Notes: generated by a model not told the origin, from the sequence alone. 64,000 nt of DNA from CAVYWD01 sp963772225 (GCA_963772225.1 CAVYWD010000003.1:62001-126000); one strand, 5' to 3'; positions 51,512 through 61,236 are shown, numbered from the stretch's first letter. Made by a program: numbers and translations.

Positions 51512-53050
51512 TCAATACGGCGCGGTCGCGACGCCGGTGACGTCGGCGTCGTAGGTCATGACGGCCGCGCCAGACTGTGGCGTCACGGCGGAGCCGTTGA
51601 TGAAAGAAATGCCGGCGGCGTGGAACACCTTCATGCCGGTGGTGGCGTGGATGTGAACGTCGTCGAGGACCATCGTCGAGACCTTCGCCTCCGGCAGGCC
51701 CCAGATGATTCCTCCATTCGTCGAGCCCGTGGCGGTGAGGTTCTTGATGGTGATGTTTTGCCACTGGGGCGTGGTCGCGGTGACGGCCTGCGCGGCGTCT
51801 GCCGTCGGATCGGTCGGCATGGTCGGGTAGTACGAGGTGATGAGGATTGGGTTCTGCACGTTCGTCATGGCAATGTTCGAATAGGTCAGGTTTTTCACCA
51901 GCCCGCCGCGGTCGCGCGCCGATTTCATTCGAATGCCGGCCGCGGTGCCATTCATCGTCAGGTGGTCGACGGTGACGTCGCTGACGCCGTACTTCGTGAT
52001 GCTGCCGATGCTGCAGCCGTGGCCTGCCCCGAAGGTCGAATGCCCGACGTAAAGATTGGTGCCGCCCATGACGATGTTGTCGTCGCCGACGGCGATGTTG
52101 TTGTTGCAGAAGAACAACCCTTTCACGCCTATGTCCACGCCGTCGGTATTCTTGGGCGGCGCCTGACCCGAAGCCGGCAGCGTCGAGAGGGTGATGCCGG
52201 TGATGGTGACATCCGTGTCGCCCTTGACCCAAATGTGCTCTTCCGGCGAGTTCTGGAAACGCAGGCCGCTGATCTGCACACGCGTGGAATTGGAAATGCT
52301 CACCTCTTGCGGTCTGGCGAGCGATGAATTGCTGGCGAACGCGGTCCACCAGTCCTGCCCTTGTCCGTCGATGATTCCGGATCCGGTGAGCGCGAGATCG
52401 TACGCATTGTTCGCAGTGATGAACGCCGTGGCGGGGCCATAGCTCGCCATGGGCAGCATCTTGAGCGTTGCTCCAAGCGCGAGGTCGAGTCGCGTTCCGC
52501 TCGACAAGACGATGGGACCGCTCAGGTAGGTGCCCGCCGGCACATGGACGGTCCCGCCGCCTGCCTTGCCCGCTGCCGTCAGCGCCGCCTGCAAGGCTTG
52601 GGTGTCGTCGGTCCTGTCGTCGCCCATGGCGCCGTAGGTCTTCACGTCGAAGCTGCCTGAGCCGATGACCGGGAGCGGAACCGTGGCCGGATTTCCGGGG
52701 CCACAGGGATCTGCCGCGCCCGCATCGCACCCGGGTGCCGTGCAGCTGCTGGCATCGGGGGTCGCATCGGCGGCCGGCGCCCCGGCGTCAGAACGCGAAA
52801 GCCCTCCGGCGTCAAGAGGCGGTGAGCCGGCGTCGGACGCGGAGCTGCCTGAGTCCTGGGCCGTTCCGCCATCGTTCGAGCTCACGCCCGCGTCGGCGAG
52901 AGCGGCCCCTCCGTCGGTTTCGGCGACCTGTCCTCCGGAGTCGAACTCGTCGGCGCCTTCTATGGGCTTGCATCCTAGAGAGAGCACCGCGACCGCGCCG
53001 AGGCACGACGCCAAGCGCTTTCGCATGGCCAAGTTCTTGGAAGAACGCAT
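51512..53050 (-). CDS. GH28 polygalacturonase-like lipoprotein
   Basis: 512 residues from ATG 53050 (GGGAG upstream; ATG 53026 is an alternative). The signal peptide has lipobox LSLGC (Cys27), followed by a spacer of about 100 residues rich in Asp, Ala, Gly and Ser (SDAGAPAADATPDASS). The GH28 parallel beta-helix starts FDVKTYGAMGDDRTDDTQAL. Active-site motifs are NTDGVDI, VGDDNIVM, GHGCSIGS and AAGIRMKS, corresponding to the classic NTD, DD, GHG and RIK. It should cleave galacturonan (pectin) or a related polyuronide at the cell surface. Confidence 0.92.
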   Translation of the reverse strand: MRSSKNLAMRKRLASCLGAVAVLSLGCKPIEGADEFDSGGQVAETDGGAALADAGVSSNDGGTAQDSGSSASDAGSPPLDAGGLSRSDAGAPAADATPDASSCTAPGCDAGAADPCGPGNPATVPLPVIGSGSFDVKTYGAMGDDRTDDTQALQAALTAAGKAGGGTVHVPAGTYLSGPIVLSSGTRLDLALGATLKMLPMASYGPATAFITANNAYDLALTGSGIIDGQGQDWWTAFASNSSLARPQEVSISNSTRVQISGLRFQNSPEEHIWVKGDTDVTITGITLSTLPASGQAPPKNTDGVDIGVKGLFFCNNNIAVGDDNIVMGGTNLYVGHSTFGAGHGCSIGSITKYGVSDVTVDHLTMNGTAAGIRMKSARDRGGLVKNLTYSNIAMTNVQNPILITSYYPTMPTDPTADAAQAVTATTPQWQNITIKNLTATGSTNGGIIWGLPEAKVSTMVLDDVHIHATTGMKVFHAAGISFINGSAVTPQSGAAVMTYDADVTGVATAPY

Positions 53051-53193
53051 CGCTCGAAGCACTCCCGGCGGTAAGCCTGGCGCACGTGCAGGAGAGACCG
53101 TCTGGGGCGCGCGGCGGGGCACCCTGGTGTTGGCGCTGAAAGGGCGGGGACGCGCCGATCGCGAGCGCGCGGCGTGGCAGCGCGCCGTGAGGG

Positions 53194-53997
53194 TCATCCC
53201 GGCACCGCCGCGAGCAGGTAGATCCGGTGGAAGGCGAGGTCCACCCGGCCATCCGCGCCGGCCTGCTGCCGGAACGACCCGAGCGCGATCCGCCGGAACG
53301 CCTCGACGAACCCCTCGGGCAGGCTCCCGCCGTAGCAGGCCGGGTTCAGGTAGCCGGCCGCCGCGCCCGACTCGAACGCGGTCAGCACCTGCTCCGGCGC
53401 GGATGGCGTCCGCGTCACCTCGATCCGGGCGAGCGGGACCGTGAACCCGGCGCGCCGGAAGGCGTCGGCGTAAGCCTCGGCCGTCTCCAGGAAGAACCAT
53501 GGGCTGCGGAACCGCGCGAACGTCTCGCGCGTCCCGGAATCGCGCGCGACGGCCTCGGCCGCGCGCACGAAGGCCGGGCAGTAGTCGGAACTCGCGGGGG
53601 CCTGGACCGCCATCCGGCCCCCGGGCCGGAGCGCGCGCCGACACGCGGCCAGCGCCCGCGCGGGCTCCTGGAACCATTGCATCGCCGAGTTGCAGAAGAC
53701 CGCGTCGAACCGGCCGGGCGCGTCCAGCTCCTCGGCGGCCCCGACCTCGAAGGGGGTCCGCCCGTCCGCGTGGTGGGCGCGCGCCTCGGCGATCATCCCG
53801 GGCGAGGGGTCCCGGCCCACGACCCGCCCGGTGGTGAGCGCCGCGAGGCGCCGCGTCAGGTGGCCGGTGCCGCACCCGAGGTCGAGCACGTCCTCCTCGG
53901 GCCCGAGCGCGAGGAGGCCGAGGAGGATCTCCGCGGCCGCCTTCTGGACCAGCGAGTCGCGCTCGTAGCGGCGGGAGATCTCGGTGAAGTCGGGCAT
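53194..53997 (-). CDS. SAM-dependent class I methyltransferase
   Basis: 267 residues. Motif I is VLDLGCGTGHLTRRL, with the acidic second motif GRDPSPGMIAEAR, FDAVFCNSAMQWFQEPARAL as motif IV/V and LRPGGRMAVQAP as post-motif. The fold and NSAMQWF are like trans-aconitate or biotin-type (BioC-like) methyltransferases. The substrate is unknown. It stands alone on the minus strand between the GH28 gene and relic DNA. Confidence 0.85.
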   Translation of the reverse strand: MPDFTEISRRYERDSLVQKAAAEILLGLLALGPEEDVLDLGCGTGHLTRRLAALTTGRVVGRDPSPGMIAEARAHHADGRTPFEVGAAEELDAPGRFDAVFCNSAMQWFQEPARALAACRRALRPGGRMAVQAPASSDYCPAFVRAAEAVARDSGTRETFARFRSPWFFLETAEAYADAFRRAGFTVPLARIEVTRTPSAPEQVLTAFESGAAAGYLNPACYGGSLPEGFVEAFRRIALGSFRQQAGADGRVDLAFHRIYLLAAVPG

Positions 53998-54064
53998 CCT
54001 GCCACGTTACCGCACCGGAGGTGCGCCAAGGCGAAAAGAGCGCCCTTTTCGCGTGACCCTTTGT

Positions 54065-54290
54065 GGTCAAGTTGGCTGCGCCGAGGTGCCTCGCGCGCTC
54101 CTTGTCGCCGATGGGAACGCGGTCACAGCCCAGCTCGTCTTGAAGCGCCGCAGCCAGCGCCTCGCCGTCCAGGCCGCGACGCTCGGAGGGCGTAGTGCCG
54201 CACCGGCGCCGGTGCTTTCCCGTGGGCTTGCGGATCACCTGCGCCCGCAGACCCGCGTTCGCCGCAAAGACCCCGAGGTACCGCATCGTG
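54065..54290 (-). pseudogene. Possible IS91-type (Y2) transposase relic
   Basis: From about 54286 the minus strand reads MRYLGVFAANAGLRAQVIRK. This resembles the RYHGVFAPxAxLR segment of IS91/IS801-type transposases. Downstream it degenerates (DGEALAAALQDELGCDRVPI). The rolling-circle tyrosines are not visible. A weaker similar stretch occurs at 51146-51196. Other parts of 53998-54444 show nothing. Confidence 0.35.
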
Positions 54291-54444
54291 GTCGCCTCGG
54301 CCAAGGAACGATCGCGGCGAGCCGCTTCATCAGCTGAAGAAGCGGGAACACTATTCCTGCAGCAAAGTCCAAGAAGCCCGTCGCGGTCGCCCTCGTCACC
54401 GTCACTTGAGCCACCAGATAAGGCAGGGCCTGCGGAATGCGGAT

Positions 54445-54735
54445 TCAACGGCCGGTCATCTGCTCCAGCTTCTCCGGGTACCGAGCGCCCTGGACCTCGA
54501 TGGACGAGGCGGCGCCGTCGATCTCGCGCAGATCGCCAGGCGTCAGCTCGACCGCCGCCGCTCCGATGTTCTCTTCCAGGCGCTCCAGCTTCCGGGTGCC
54601 TGGAATGGGGACAATCCACGGCTTCTGGGCGAGCACCCACGCGAGCGCGACCTGAGCAGGAATCGCCTTCTTCTTGGCTGCAATCTCGCCGATGAGGCCT
54701 ACCAATGCCTGATTCGCCTTGCGCTTCACAAGCCC
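54445..54735 (-). pseudogene. C-terminal fragment of an aldo/keto reductase
   Basis: About 96 codons match the end of aldo/keto reductases: KANQALVGLIGEIAAKKKAI, AQVALAWVLAQKPWIVPIPG, TRKLERLEENIGAAAVEL and GARYPEKLEQMTGR before the stop. The N-terminal barrel half with the catalytic Tyr, Lys and Asp is absent, and sequence upstream is unrelated. It is a truncated relic. Confidence 0.8.
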
Positions 54736-54930
54736 GACAGAGCTTCGGGGACTTTGGCGGCGGCCTGCTCGAGATCCACCCCGCGGCCGAAGCTTCGGGG
54801 ACCCGCTCCGCGATCCTTCGACGGCTGGAAAGCGCGGCGGCCCTAGGTCGAAAGACTCTTCGGCTCCGGCGCGGGCGGCGACCCCCGGAAACCAGTGACG
54901 GCTCTCGCGGCCTCGCACTATCCTCGGCCT

Positions 54931-56292
54931 GTGACGAATCGCCTGCGCGCCGTGCTGCCGCCCTTGCGCCCCACTCGAAGCGAGCGGGCGGCGCAGGGGC
55001 GGGCGCTGCGCGAGCGCCTTCCGCGGAGTGCGCTCGGCGACTGGAGCCGTCGGCGTCGTTCCGCGGACCTCGTGCCGCTCCTCCGCTCTGCCGTGGAGGG
55101 CCGAAGGCCCGAGCTCCTGCCCCTCCGCTGGGCGAAGATGGCGGCATCGCCTTTCGCGTTCTTCCGAGGCGCCGCGGCGCTCATGGCCGCGGACGTCGGG
55201 CCCTTGCCGACGAGCGGCCTTCAGGCCCAGCTCTGCGGCGACGCGCACCTGCTCAACCTGGGCGCCTTCGCCGCCCCGGACGGCCACCTGGTCTTCGACC
55301 TGAACGACTTCGACGAGACCTGCCGCGGGCCTTTCGAGTGGGACGTGAAGCGCCTCGCGGCGAGCGCCGCCGTCGCGGGCCGGGTGGCGGGGGTGAAGGA
55401 GGCCCGCTGCGCCGACGCGGTCCGCGGCATGGCCGAGGCCTACCGGGCCGCGCTCCAGCGCTTCGCGGCCATGCCGGCCTTGGAGCTGGCGCGCCTGGAG
55501 ATCACGCCGCGCGACGGCGTGCGCCCGCTCCAGGCGGTCTTCCGGCGAGCCGCCCGCAACACGCCGTCGCAGCTTCTGGAGAAGGTCACCTGCGCCGGCG
55601 GCGGCGGCTACGCGCGTTTCTGCTCCAGGCCGCCCCTTTTGGTTCCGCTGTCGGCTCGCGCCGCCCCGCCGGTGCTGGCGTCGCTGGCGCCCTACCGCGA
55701 GACGCTCGGCCCTGGCCGGCGCCAGGTGCTCGACGCCTACGCCCCGCGGGACGTCGCCTTCAAGGTGGTGGGAACCGGCAGCATCGGCGTCGAGGATGAC
55801 CTCGTCTTGCTCTTCGGCAACGGCCCGGAGGACCCGCTCTTCCTGCAGATCAAGCAGGCCGACGCGACCTGCTGGAGGCCCTATTTGCGCGCGCGGATTC
55901 CGTATCGAAAGCTTCATCCGCACGACGGGCGGCGCGTCGCCGAGGGGCAGCTCCGGACGCAGACCGTTTCAGACCCTTTCCTGGGCTGGACCCGCATCGG
56001 GCCCCGGCAGTTCCTCGTCCGCCAATGGTCCGATCACAAAGCCTCGCTCGACCCGCAGCTCCTCACGAGCAGCGCCCTCGGGCCGTACGCGGCGCTCTGC
56101 GGGGAGCTGCTCGCGAAGGCGCACGCGCGCACGGGCGACCCGGTCGCGCTGCTCGGCTACCTCGGCCGCGGCGACGCCTTCGACCGGGCGATGGCGCGAT
56201 TCGCCTCGGCCTACGCGGACCAGACCGAGGAGGACCACGCAGGCCTCTGCAGGGCCATCCGCGCCGGGGGGCTGCGGGCGCGCTCCCTCTGA
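54931..56292 (+). CDS. DUF2252 protein (kinase-like fold)
   Basis: 453 residues from GTG 54931 (GTG 54895 would add twelve; neither has a clear ribosome site). Family features are MAASPFAFFRGAAALMAADV, LCGDAHLLNLGAFAAPDGHL with VFDLNDFDE, WDVKRLAASAAVAG, VVGTGSIGVEDDLVLLFG, LQIKQAD and the late RTQTVSDPFLGW. The GDAHxxNxG and NDFDE motifs recall aminoglycoside-kinase-like active sites, so a phosphotransferase activity is possible but unproven. No operon partners. Confidence 0.88.
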   Translation: MTNRLRAVLPPLRPTRSERAAQGRALRERLPRSALGDWSRRRRSADLVPLLRSAVEGRRPELLPLRWAKMAASPFAFFRGAAALMAADVGPLPTSGLQAQLCGDAHLLNLGAFAAPDGHLVFDLNDFDETCRGPFEWDVKRLAASAAVAGRVAGVKEARCADAVRGMAEAYRAALQRFAAMPALELARLEITPRDGVRPLQAVFRRAARNTPSQLLEKVTCAGGGGYARFCSRPPLLVPLSARAAPPVLASLAPYRETLGPGRRQVLDAYAPRDVAFKVVGTGSIGVEDDLVLLFGNGPEDPLFLQIKQADATCWRPYLRARIPYRKLHPHDGRRVAEGQLRTQTVSDPFLGWTRIGPRQFLVRQWSDHKASLDPQLLTSSALGPYAALCGELLAKAHARTGDPVALLGYLGRGDAFDRAMARFASAYADQTEEDHAGLCRAIRAGGLRARSL

Positions 56293-56343
56293 GCGCCGCG
56301 GCCGGCGGCGAACGGGGCTGGCTCCGGATGCGGGCGGCGCACC

Positions 56344-57066
56344 TCAAGGCCGATGCTGGCGCGCGCGGCTGCCCGGCCTGCGGCTGCGAGGTGACGGGGC
56401 CTTTGTCTCGAGCAGCGCGCCCACCCAGAACTGGCGGACCATGGCGGCGAGCTCGGCGGCGAAGTCACGCCCCAGCAGATGCGCCGCGAGCGGATGCCCG
56501 GGCGAGCGCTCGAGGTGGTGGCGGATGGGCTCCGGGCAGTCGAGGGATTGCCAGAGGCCCAGGGTCAAGGCCCAGGTGCGCATCAGCAGGTCGGCCCCGG
56601 CGCCGGCCGGCAAGGCGGGGAGCCGCTGCTCGAGCAGCGCGCCCGCCTGATCCATGGCCTGGAACACCGACCGCTTGAAGTCGAGCATGTCGTCCAGCGG
56701 CAAATTCTTTTCGAGCACGGCGTTGGTCATGGCGGCGAGCGGCAGCAGGTCGGGTAGTGCGGCGAGCTGCTCCGCGTACCGCTGCGCGAAGGCGGCAGCG
56801 GCTTCGGGCGCGGCGCCCGGAAGACCGCGCAGCAGAGGCACCGCGCCGGCGAAGAGCTCGCGAAAGCCGTCTTGGAGCAGCGCGACGAAGATGGACTCCT
56901 TCGTGCCGAACGACAGGTAGACCGTCCCCTTGGCGACGCCCGCCGCCTCGGCGATCTCGGCCACGGTAGGCAGCTCGCGGCGCTCGCGGTAGAGCCTGCG
57001 GGCGGCCTCGAGCAAATGGCTGCGGCGCTTCGATCGCTCGGTGTCGCTCAGCGAGGGGCGGGGCAT
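56344..57066 (-). CDS. TetR-family transcriptional regulator
   Basis: 240 residues. The N-terminal helix-turn-helix domain reads RRSHLLEAARRLYRERR, then TVAEIAEAAGVAKGTVYLSF with GTKESIFVALL. The larger C-terminal ligand domain is helical. It is probably a repressor of an efflux or metabolic gene. Its target may lie outside the window, since the neighbours (DUF2252 and a LexA-like protein) give no clear lead. A Pro/Arg-rich tail is probably disordered. Confidence 0.9.
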   Translation of the reverse strand: MPRPSLSDTERSKRRSHLLEAARRLYRERRELPTVAEIAEAAGVAKGTVYLSFGTKESIFVALLQDGFRELFAGAVPLLRGLPGAAPEAAAAFAQRYAEQLAALPDLLPLAAMTNAVLEKNLPLDDMLDFKRSVFQAMDQAGALLEQRLPALPAGAGADLLMRTWALTLGLWQSLDCPEPIRHHLERSPGHPLAAHLLGRDFAAELAAMVRQFWVGALLETKAPSPRSRRPGSRARQHRP

Positions 57067-57629
57067 GTGGCTCCCAGCTAGGAATTCCGCATCAGGTCCG
57101 CATCAGAGAATAGGCGGTCTTTCGCGAGAATCGAGCGAAATGGCCTCGTCATTCGATGGTTTTTCTATTGCGCCCCCAAACGCCATCCGCCGGGTTCGAG
57201 GCCCGCGCTTTTCTCTAGAGAGCCCCCGCCCGCGAGCTTCGAGAGGCCTTGAGGGCGCGAACGTGACGCACTCGAGTCAAGTTTTGCCGAGCCGGATTTG
57301 CGCCGAGAACTATCAACCATTGACTATCGACTGTCGACGCGAGGCTGCGCCGCACCCTCTCCAACATGCTCGTCGGTCCGAGGCGCAGCCTCGCCAGAAG
57401 TGTGTGAAATCAGACTGAGAAGTCGCCGCCCGGCATTTCGCGGGTGCGGCGCATCATCGGGCCGCGCCCGTGGCGCGAAGGTGAGCAATGCGCGCACACG
57501 ACTCTTCCGTCGAATTCTCGAAGGAAGCCCTGGAACGCGCGTCCGAATCACGCTAATTTTGTCGGGTCAACGCTGTCTTCAGCCAATCAGCCGGCGCTCG
57601 CCTGGGGCGCCGCCTCGTGGGTCCGATCT
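57067..57629. other. Intergenic region without a recognised gene
   Basis: These 563 bases separate the tetR gene and the LexA-like gene, which diverge. Base composition is slightly less GC-rich around 57290-57330. No repeat, RNA gene or credible ORF was recognised. Promoters for both genes must lie here. Confidence 0.35.
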
Positions 57630-58175
57630 ATGTCCAAGCCCTTTACACGGAAACAAGGTGAGTACCTGGCCTACATCGCGGACTACATTGCGCTGCACGG
57701 TCGGTCGCCGGCCGAGGCGGATATCGTCGCGTTCTTCAAGGTTTCTCCTCCCACGGTCCACCAGATGATCGCCTCGCTCGAAAAGCGCGGCCTTATTGCG
57801 AGGCAGCCCGGAAAGGCGAGGTCCATTCGACTCCTCATCGAGCCGGAGCTGCTCCCTGCGCTCCCGGGCACGGCCTCCGCGCCCTCCATGCCGTCGCTCG
57901 CGGCCGCCTCGGTCGCGACCGGCCTGCGGGTCATCTCCAGGCTCCTCGAATCCCCCAGCGCGCGCGCGATGGACGCCGAGCGCCTGGCGGCCCTCGTCGC
58001 CCGAGCGGCCGACGCCATCGGCGAGCTGGTCCTGTCCATGGTCGAGGACGAGGGCGCGGCAAAGGGCGTCCGAGAGCGCGTCCTGGAGCGCGCGGTCGAG
58101 CATTACCAGAGGCTCGCGCCCTCGACCTTCAGCGCGAACGGCGACGCCTTCCGACGGTTGCTCGCGGCGCAGTAA
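57630..58175 (+). CDS. LexA-type winged-helix DNA-binding protein
   Basis: 181 residues from ATG 57630. The first 70 form a LexA-like winged helix: TRKQGEYLAYIADYIALHGR, then SPAEADIVAFFKVSPPTVHQ and MIASLEKRGLIARQPGKARS. The rest is helical, with no Ser/Lys peptidase dyad, so it is not a self-cleaving LexA. It may act as a simple repressor whose C-terminal helices dimerise. The upstream ribosome site is weak. It converges with bioB, 18 bases apart. Confidence 0.82.
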   Translation: MSKPFTRKQGEYLAYIADYIALHGRSPAEADIVAFFKVSPPTVHQMIASLEKRGLIARQPGKARSIRLLIEPELLPALPGTASAPSMPSLAAASVATGLRVISRLLESPSARAMDAERLAALVARAADAIGELVLSMVEDEGAAKGVRERVLERAVEHYQRLAPSTFSANGDAFRRLLAAQ

Positions 58176-58193
58176 AGGCGCGCCAAACCAGCC

Positions 58194-59273
58194 TCAGGCG
58201 CGCGCCTTGCGGTCGGACCGAGCGGCGTCCTCATTCCACGCCGCCTCGCCTTCGGGCGCATCCCCTCGAAACGCCCACCGCGCGGCGTCGGGCGCGGGGC
58301 GCACCGAGTAGCCCTTCTCGCGGATCATCTCCACGACGTCGCGCGGCGCCGAGCCCGCGCTGGTCAGGTAGTTGCCGACCATGGTGCCGTCGGCGCCCGC
58401 GTCGAGGATCCGGTGCTGCTCTTTGCCCAGGTGCACCTCACGCCCGCCCATCACGAAGATGTGCGCCGCGGGCATCATCAGCCGGTACACCGCCACCGCG
58501 GCCAGGCACTCGGCGGCGGTGATGGCCCGAACGCCTTCCATGCGCGTCCCGGGCCGCGGGTTCAGGAAGTTCATCGGCACGCAGTGGACGCCGAGCTCGC
58601 GCAGGGTCTCGGCCAGCTCCACGCGCTGGTCCGGCGTCTCGCCCATGCCTAAAATGCCGCCAGTGCACAAGGCGAAGCCCAGCTCCTTCGCCGCCCGGAT
58701 GGTCGCGAGCTGCTCGTCGAAGGTGTGGGTCGTGCAGACCCGGTCGAAGTAGCTGCGCGCCGTCTCGAGGTTGTGGTGGTAGTGCATGAGCCCGGCGCGC
58801 TTGAGGCGCTCGAGCTCCGGCTTGCGCATCAGGCCCAGCGACGCACAAGGCTCCACCGTCGACTCCGCTCGGATGAGGCGCAGCGCCTCCTCCAGGGTCG
58901 CCAGCTCGCGCTCGCTCGAGACCCGGGTGCCGGACGTGACGATGGAGAACTCGCGAGCGCCGGCGGCCTCGGCGGCCTTGGCCTGGTCGGCAATCTGCCG
59001 GGCCGTGAGCATGGGGAACTCGGGCGAGCCGGCGTCCTTGAAGTGCGCCGATTGCTGGCAGAAGCCGCAGTCCTCGGGGCAGTGCCCGCTCTTGGCGTTC
59101 ACGATGCCGCACAGCGAGATCTGCGCGCCGTGCACCGCGTCGCGGGCGGCCCGCGCCCGCTGGAGAAGCGCCTCGAGGGCGGGGCCTTCGGTCTGGCGAA
59201 TGAGCAGGCGCGCTTCGTCCGCGCCGATGGGGTCGATGGAAGGCGGGGCGCCAGGGCCTGCGGAGTCGTGCAT
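58194..59273 (-). CDS. bioB: Biotin synthase BioB
   Basis: 359 residues from ATG 59273. The radical-SAM cluster motif is in GHCPEDCGFCQQS (CxxxCxxC). Other features are VTSGTRVSSERE, EPCASLGLM, HYHHNLETARSYF, GGILGMGETPDQRVELA and the C-terminal GGREVHLGKEQ with the Arg that binds the [2Fe-2S] cluster. It inserts sulphur into dethiobiotin. A C-terminal extension of about 30 residues beyond the usual end is seen. No other bio genes are next to it. Confidence 0.95.
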   Translation of the reverse strand: MHDSAGPGAPPSIDPIGADEARLLIRQTEGPALEALLQRARAARDAVHGAQISLCGIVNAKSGHCPEDCGFCQQSAHFKDAGSPEFPMLTARQIADQAKAAEAAGAREFSIVTSGTRVSSERELATLEEALRLIRAESTVEPCASLGLMRKPELERLKRAGLMHYHHNLETARSYFDRVCTTHTFDEQLATIRAAKELGFALCTGGILGMGETPDQRVELAETLRELGVHCVPMNFLNPRPGTRMEGVRAITAAECLAAVAVYRLMMPAAHIFVMGGREVHLGKEQHRILDAGADGTMVGNYLTSAGSAPRDVVEMIREKGYSVRPAPDAARWAFRGDAPEGEAAWNEDAARSDRKARA

Positions 59274-59436
59274 GCGGCCATTGAGTATCACCGCGGCCCG
59301 GCAGGTCAACGGCGCGCCTGGGTTGGCGCCCCGGAGAGCGCCGAGGGCGCGGCGGCGGCGCGCCCGTGAAGACGGCGCTTGAATCCCGGCGCGCTCGCCG
59401 GGAAGATGGCCTCTTGAGCACACTTCCGGGCGGGCC

Positions 59437-60231
59437 ATGGAGCGGCTGACCTTCAACCTCGCCAACCTCCCGCCCCGGATCATCGCCTCCCGCGAGTTCA
59501 ACGCGAACCCGGCGCCTTTGGAAATCCAGGGCGTCCGCCACTCCAACCGGCGCCTGTTCGAGCGCCTCGACGCCATCGACGACCCGGAGGAGCGCGGGCG
59601 CGTCTTCCACGACTGGCTCTCGGTGCGCTTTCAGCTGCACCACTGGGAGGAGCAGTCGACGGACGACGCGCGCCGGTCGCTCAAGAACAGCTACGTCCGC
59701 TACCTGCGCGGCTGGGGCGTCGACGCCTCTTCGGTGGAGGGCGCGGTGCTCAAGGGCTGGGTCGAGAGCCGGCTCGGGCTCACGCCCACCTTTCACAAAA
59801 CGGAGATCGCCTCGAGCCAGGACGCGGCTTACATCGTCTTCGCCGCCGACCGGACTGCCGGCACCGCGCGCACCAACGCCATCTACTCGCAGCTCGACCT
59901 GCTCCACGCCTTCACTCAATATGAGCTCGCCCGGCGGTTCCCCGGCGAGCGCTGGCGCACCCTGTGGCGCGGGGTGCACGAGCAGGAGGAGGCATTCGCG
60001 GTCCTCGAGCGCCGCACCAAGAGCGAGCTCGTGGTGCGCCTGAATAGCCTCTGCTCCTTCACCGACGACAGCGAGAACGCCTGGGAGTTCGGCTACTCGG
60101 TCTGGAAGACGAAGGTCCCTTTGTCCAAGGTCTTCTTCTTCCCGGGCGTGCTGCCCGCGAGCATCCTCAAGGGCGAGCGCGAGTGGCTCGTCATCGGCGG
60201 CGAGTACGAGGTCAAGCGGCTCATCGGCTGA
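59437..60231 (+). CDS. draT: DraT: ADP-ribosyltransferase of dinitrogenase reductase
   Basis: 264 residues. Family features are FNLANLPPRIIASREFNANP, PLEIQGVRHSNRRLFERL, RSLKNSYVRYLRGWGVDASS, FHKTEIASSQDAAYIVFAAD and the late YEVKRLIG. In nitrogen fixers, DraT attaches ADP-ribose from NAD to an arginine of NifH, switching nitrogenase off on ammonium or darkness. The gene converges with draG, only 15 bases apart. No nif, PII or ammonium-channel gene is in the window, so the target must be elsewhere or different. Confidence 0.9.
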   Translation: MERLTFNLANLPPRIIASREFNANPAPLEIQGVRHSNRRLFERLDAIDDPEERGRVFHDWLSVRFQLHHWEEQSTDDARRSLKNSYVRYLRGWGVDASSVEGAVLKGWVESRLGLTPTFHKTEIASSQDAAYIVFAADRTAGTARTNAIYSQLDLLHAFTQYELARRFPGERWRTLWRGVHEQEEAFAVLERRTKSELVVRLNSLCSFTDDSENAWEFGYSVWKTKVPLSKVFFFPGVLPASILKGEREWLVIGGEYEVKRLIG

Positions 60232-60246
60232 ACGCCCTCGAGGCTG

Positions 60247-61152
60247 CTACAGCGCGAGCGGCGAGAGCGCGAGGAGCCTGTCGGCATACTCCTGCAGCGC
60301 GGTGAGGAGCAGCGGGTCGAGCTTGCGCAGCCAGCGCCGCGGCAGCGCGGCGAGGCCGTAGTGGGCCCCGGCGATCATCCCGGCGATGGCCCCGGTGGTG
60401 TCGGAGTCGTGGCCTTGATTGACCACGGCCACCAGGCACTCCTCGAAGGACGACGTCGAGAAGAAGTGATGGAAGACGGTCTGCATCGTGTCGACGATGT
60501 AGCCCGAGGCGTGTCCGCGGTACGGCTCGAAGTTGAACTTCGGGTGCGCGGCGACCAGCGCGTCGGCCTCGGCGCGCAGGCGCGAGAGCGGCGCCTGCAT
60601 CAGCCCCAGGTGCACCATCCGGCCGAGCGACACACAGGCGGCGTCGGAGAGCGGGTGGTTGTGGGTGATGTGAGCTTGCTCCACGGCGCAGCGCGCGAGG
60701 AGCTCGGAGTCGCCGGCGGTGAAGAGCGCCACCGGCAGCATGCGCATGGCGGCGCCGTTGCCCGCGTCCCAGTCGGCGGGCGGGGTCTCGATGCGCTTCT
60801 CGAGCATCCACCCGCGGATGCCTAGGCGGACGGTGCTTCCGACGTCGGTGGGGGCCTTGGTCATCCAGCGCGCGAAGGCGTTCGCGATGCCGGGCAGCGA
60901 CCAGCCGTTCGCCTCGTCGAGCGCCTGCGCGATGCACAGCGACATCTCGGTGTCGTCGGTGACGCGGCCGGGCTTCAGGTAGAGCCAGCCGCCCCCGATG
61001 ATCTCCTTGTGCACGCCGTGCTTGGCGCGGATCTCCGAGGGGAGCATGAACTCCAGCGTCGCCCCCAGCGCGTCGCCGAGCGCGACGCCCATGAACGCGG
61101 CTCGCGCCCGTGCGCGCACGTCGGAGGGGTCGGTCACGCGAGGCGGATCCAC
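60247..61152 (-). CDS. draG: DraG: ADP-ribosyl-dinitrogenase reductase glycohydrolase
   Basis: 301 residues of the ADP-ribosylglycohydrolase family. It starts AAFMGVALGDALGATLEFML. Metal-site motifs are GRVTDDTEMSL and NQGHDSDTTGAIAGMIAG, with NHPLSDAACVSLGRMVHLGL between them. DraG removes the ADP-ribose added by DraT and so reactivates nitrogenase. In other bacteria it is controlled by PII-dependent membrane sequestration. It forms a convergent pair with draT. Confidence 0.92.
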   Translation of the reverse strand: MDPPRVTDPSDVRARARAAFMGVALGDALGATLEFMLPSEIRAKHGVHKEIIGGGWLYLKPGRVTDDTEMSLCIAQALDEANGWSLPGIANAFARWMTKAPTDVGSTVRLGIRGWMLEKRIETPPADWDAGNGAAMRMLPVALFTAGDSELLARCAVEQAHITHNHPLSDAACVSLGRMVHLGLMQAPLSRLRAEADALVAAHPKFNFEPYRGHASGYIVDTMQTVFHHFFSTSSFEECLVAVVNQGHDSDTTGAIAGMIAGAHYGLAALPRRWLRKLDPLLLTALQEYADRLLALSPLAL

Positions 61153-61236
61153 GGCTGGAGATTATCCTCGATGCGCCGCGGGATCTCATCCACCCCGCAG
61201 GCACGGGCCCCGAGGCCGCCTATCTCCAGGGGCAGC

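Noticed and set aside
51512..55147. Minus-strand open frame of 1,211 codons
   Set aside because: Only the last 512 codons (GH28) are protein-like. The upstream part overlaps the methyltransferase and relics in other frames and is open because of GC bias.
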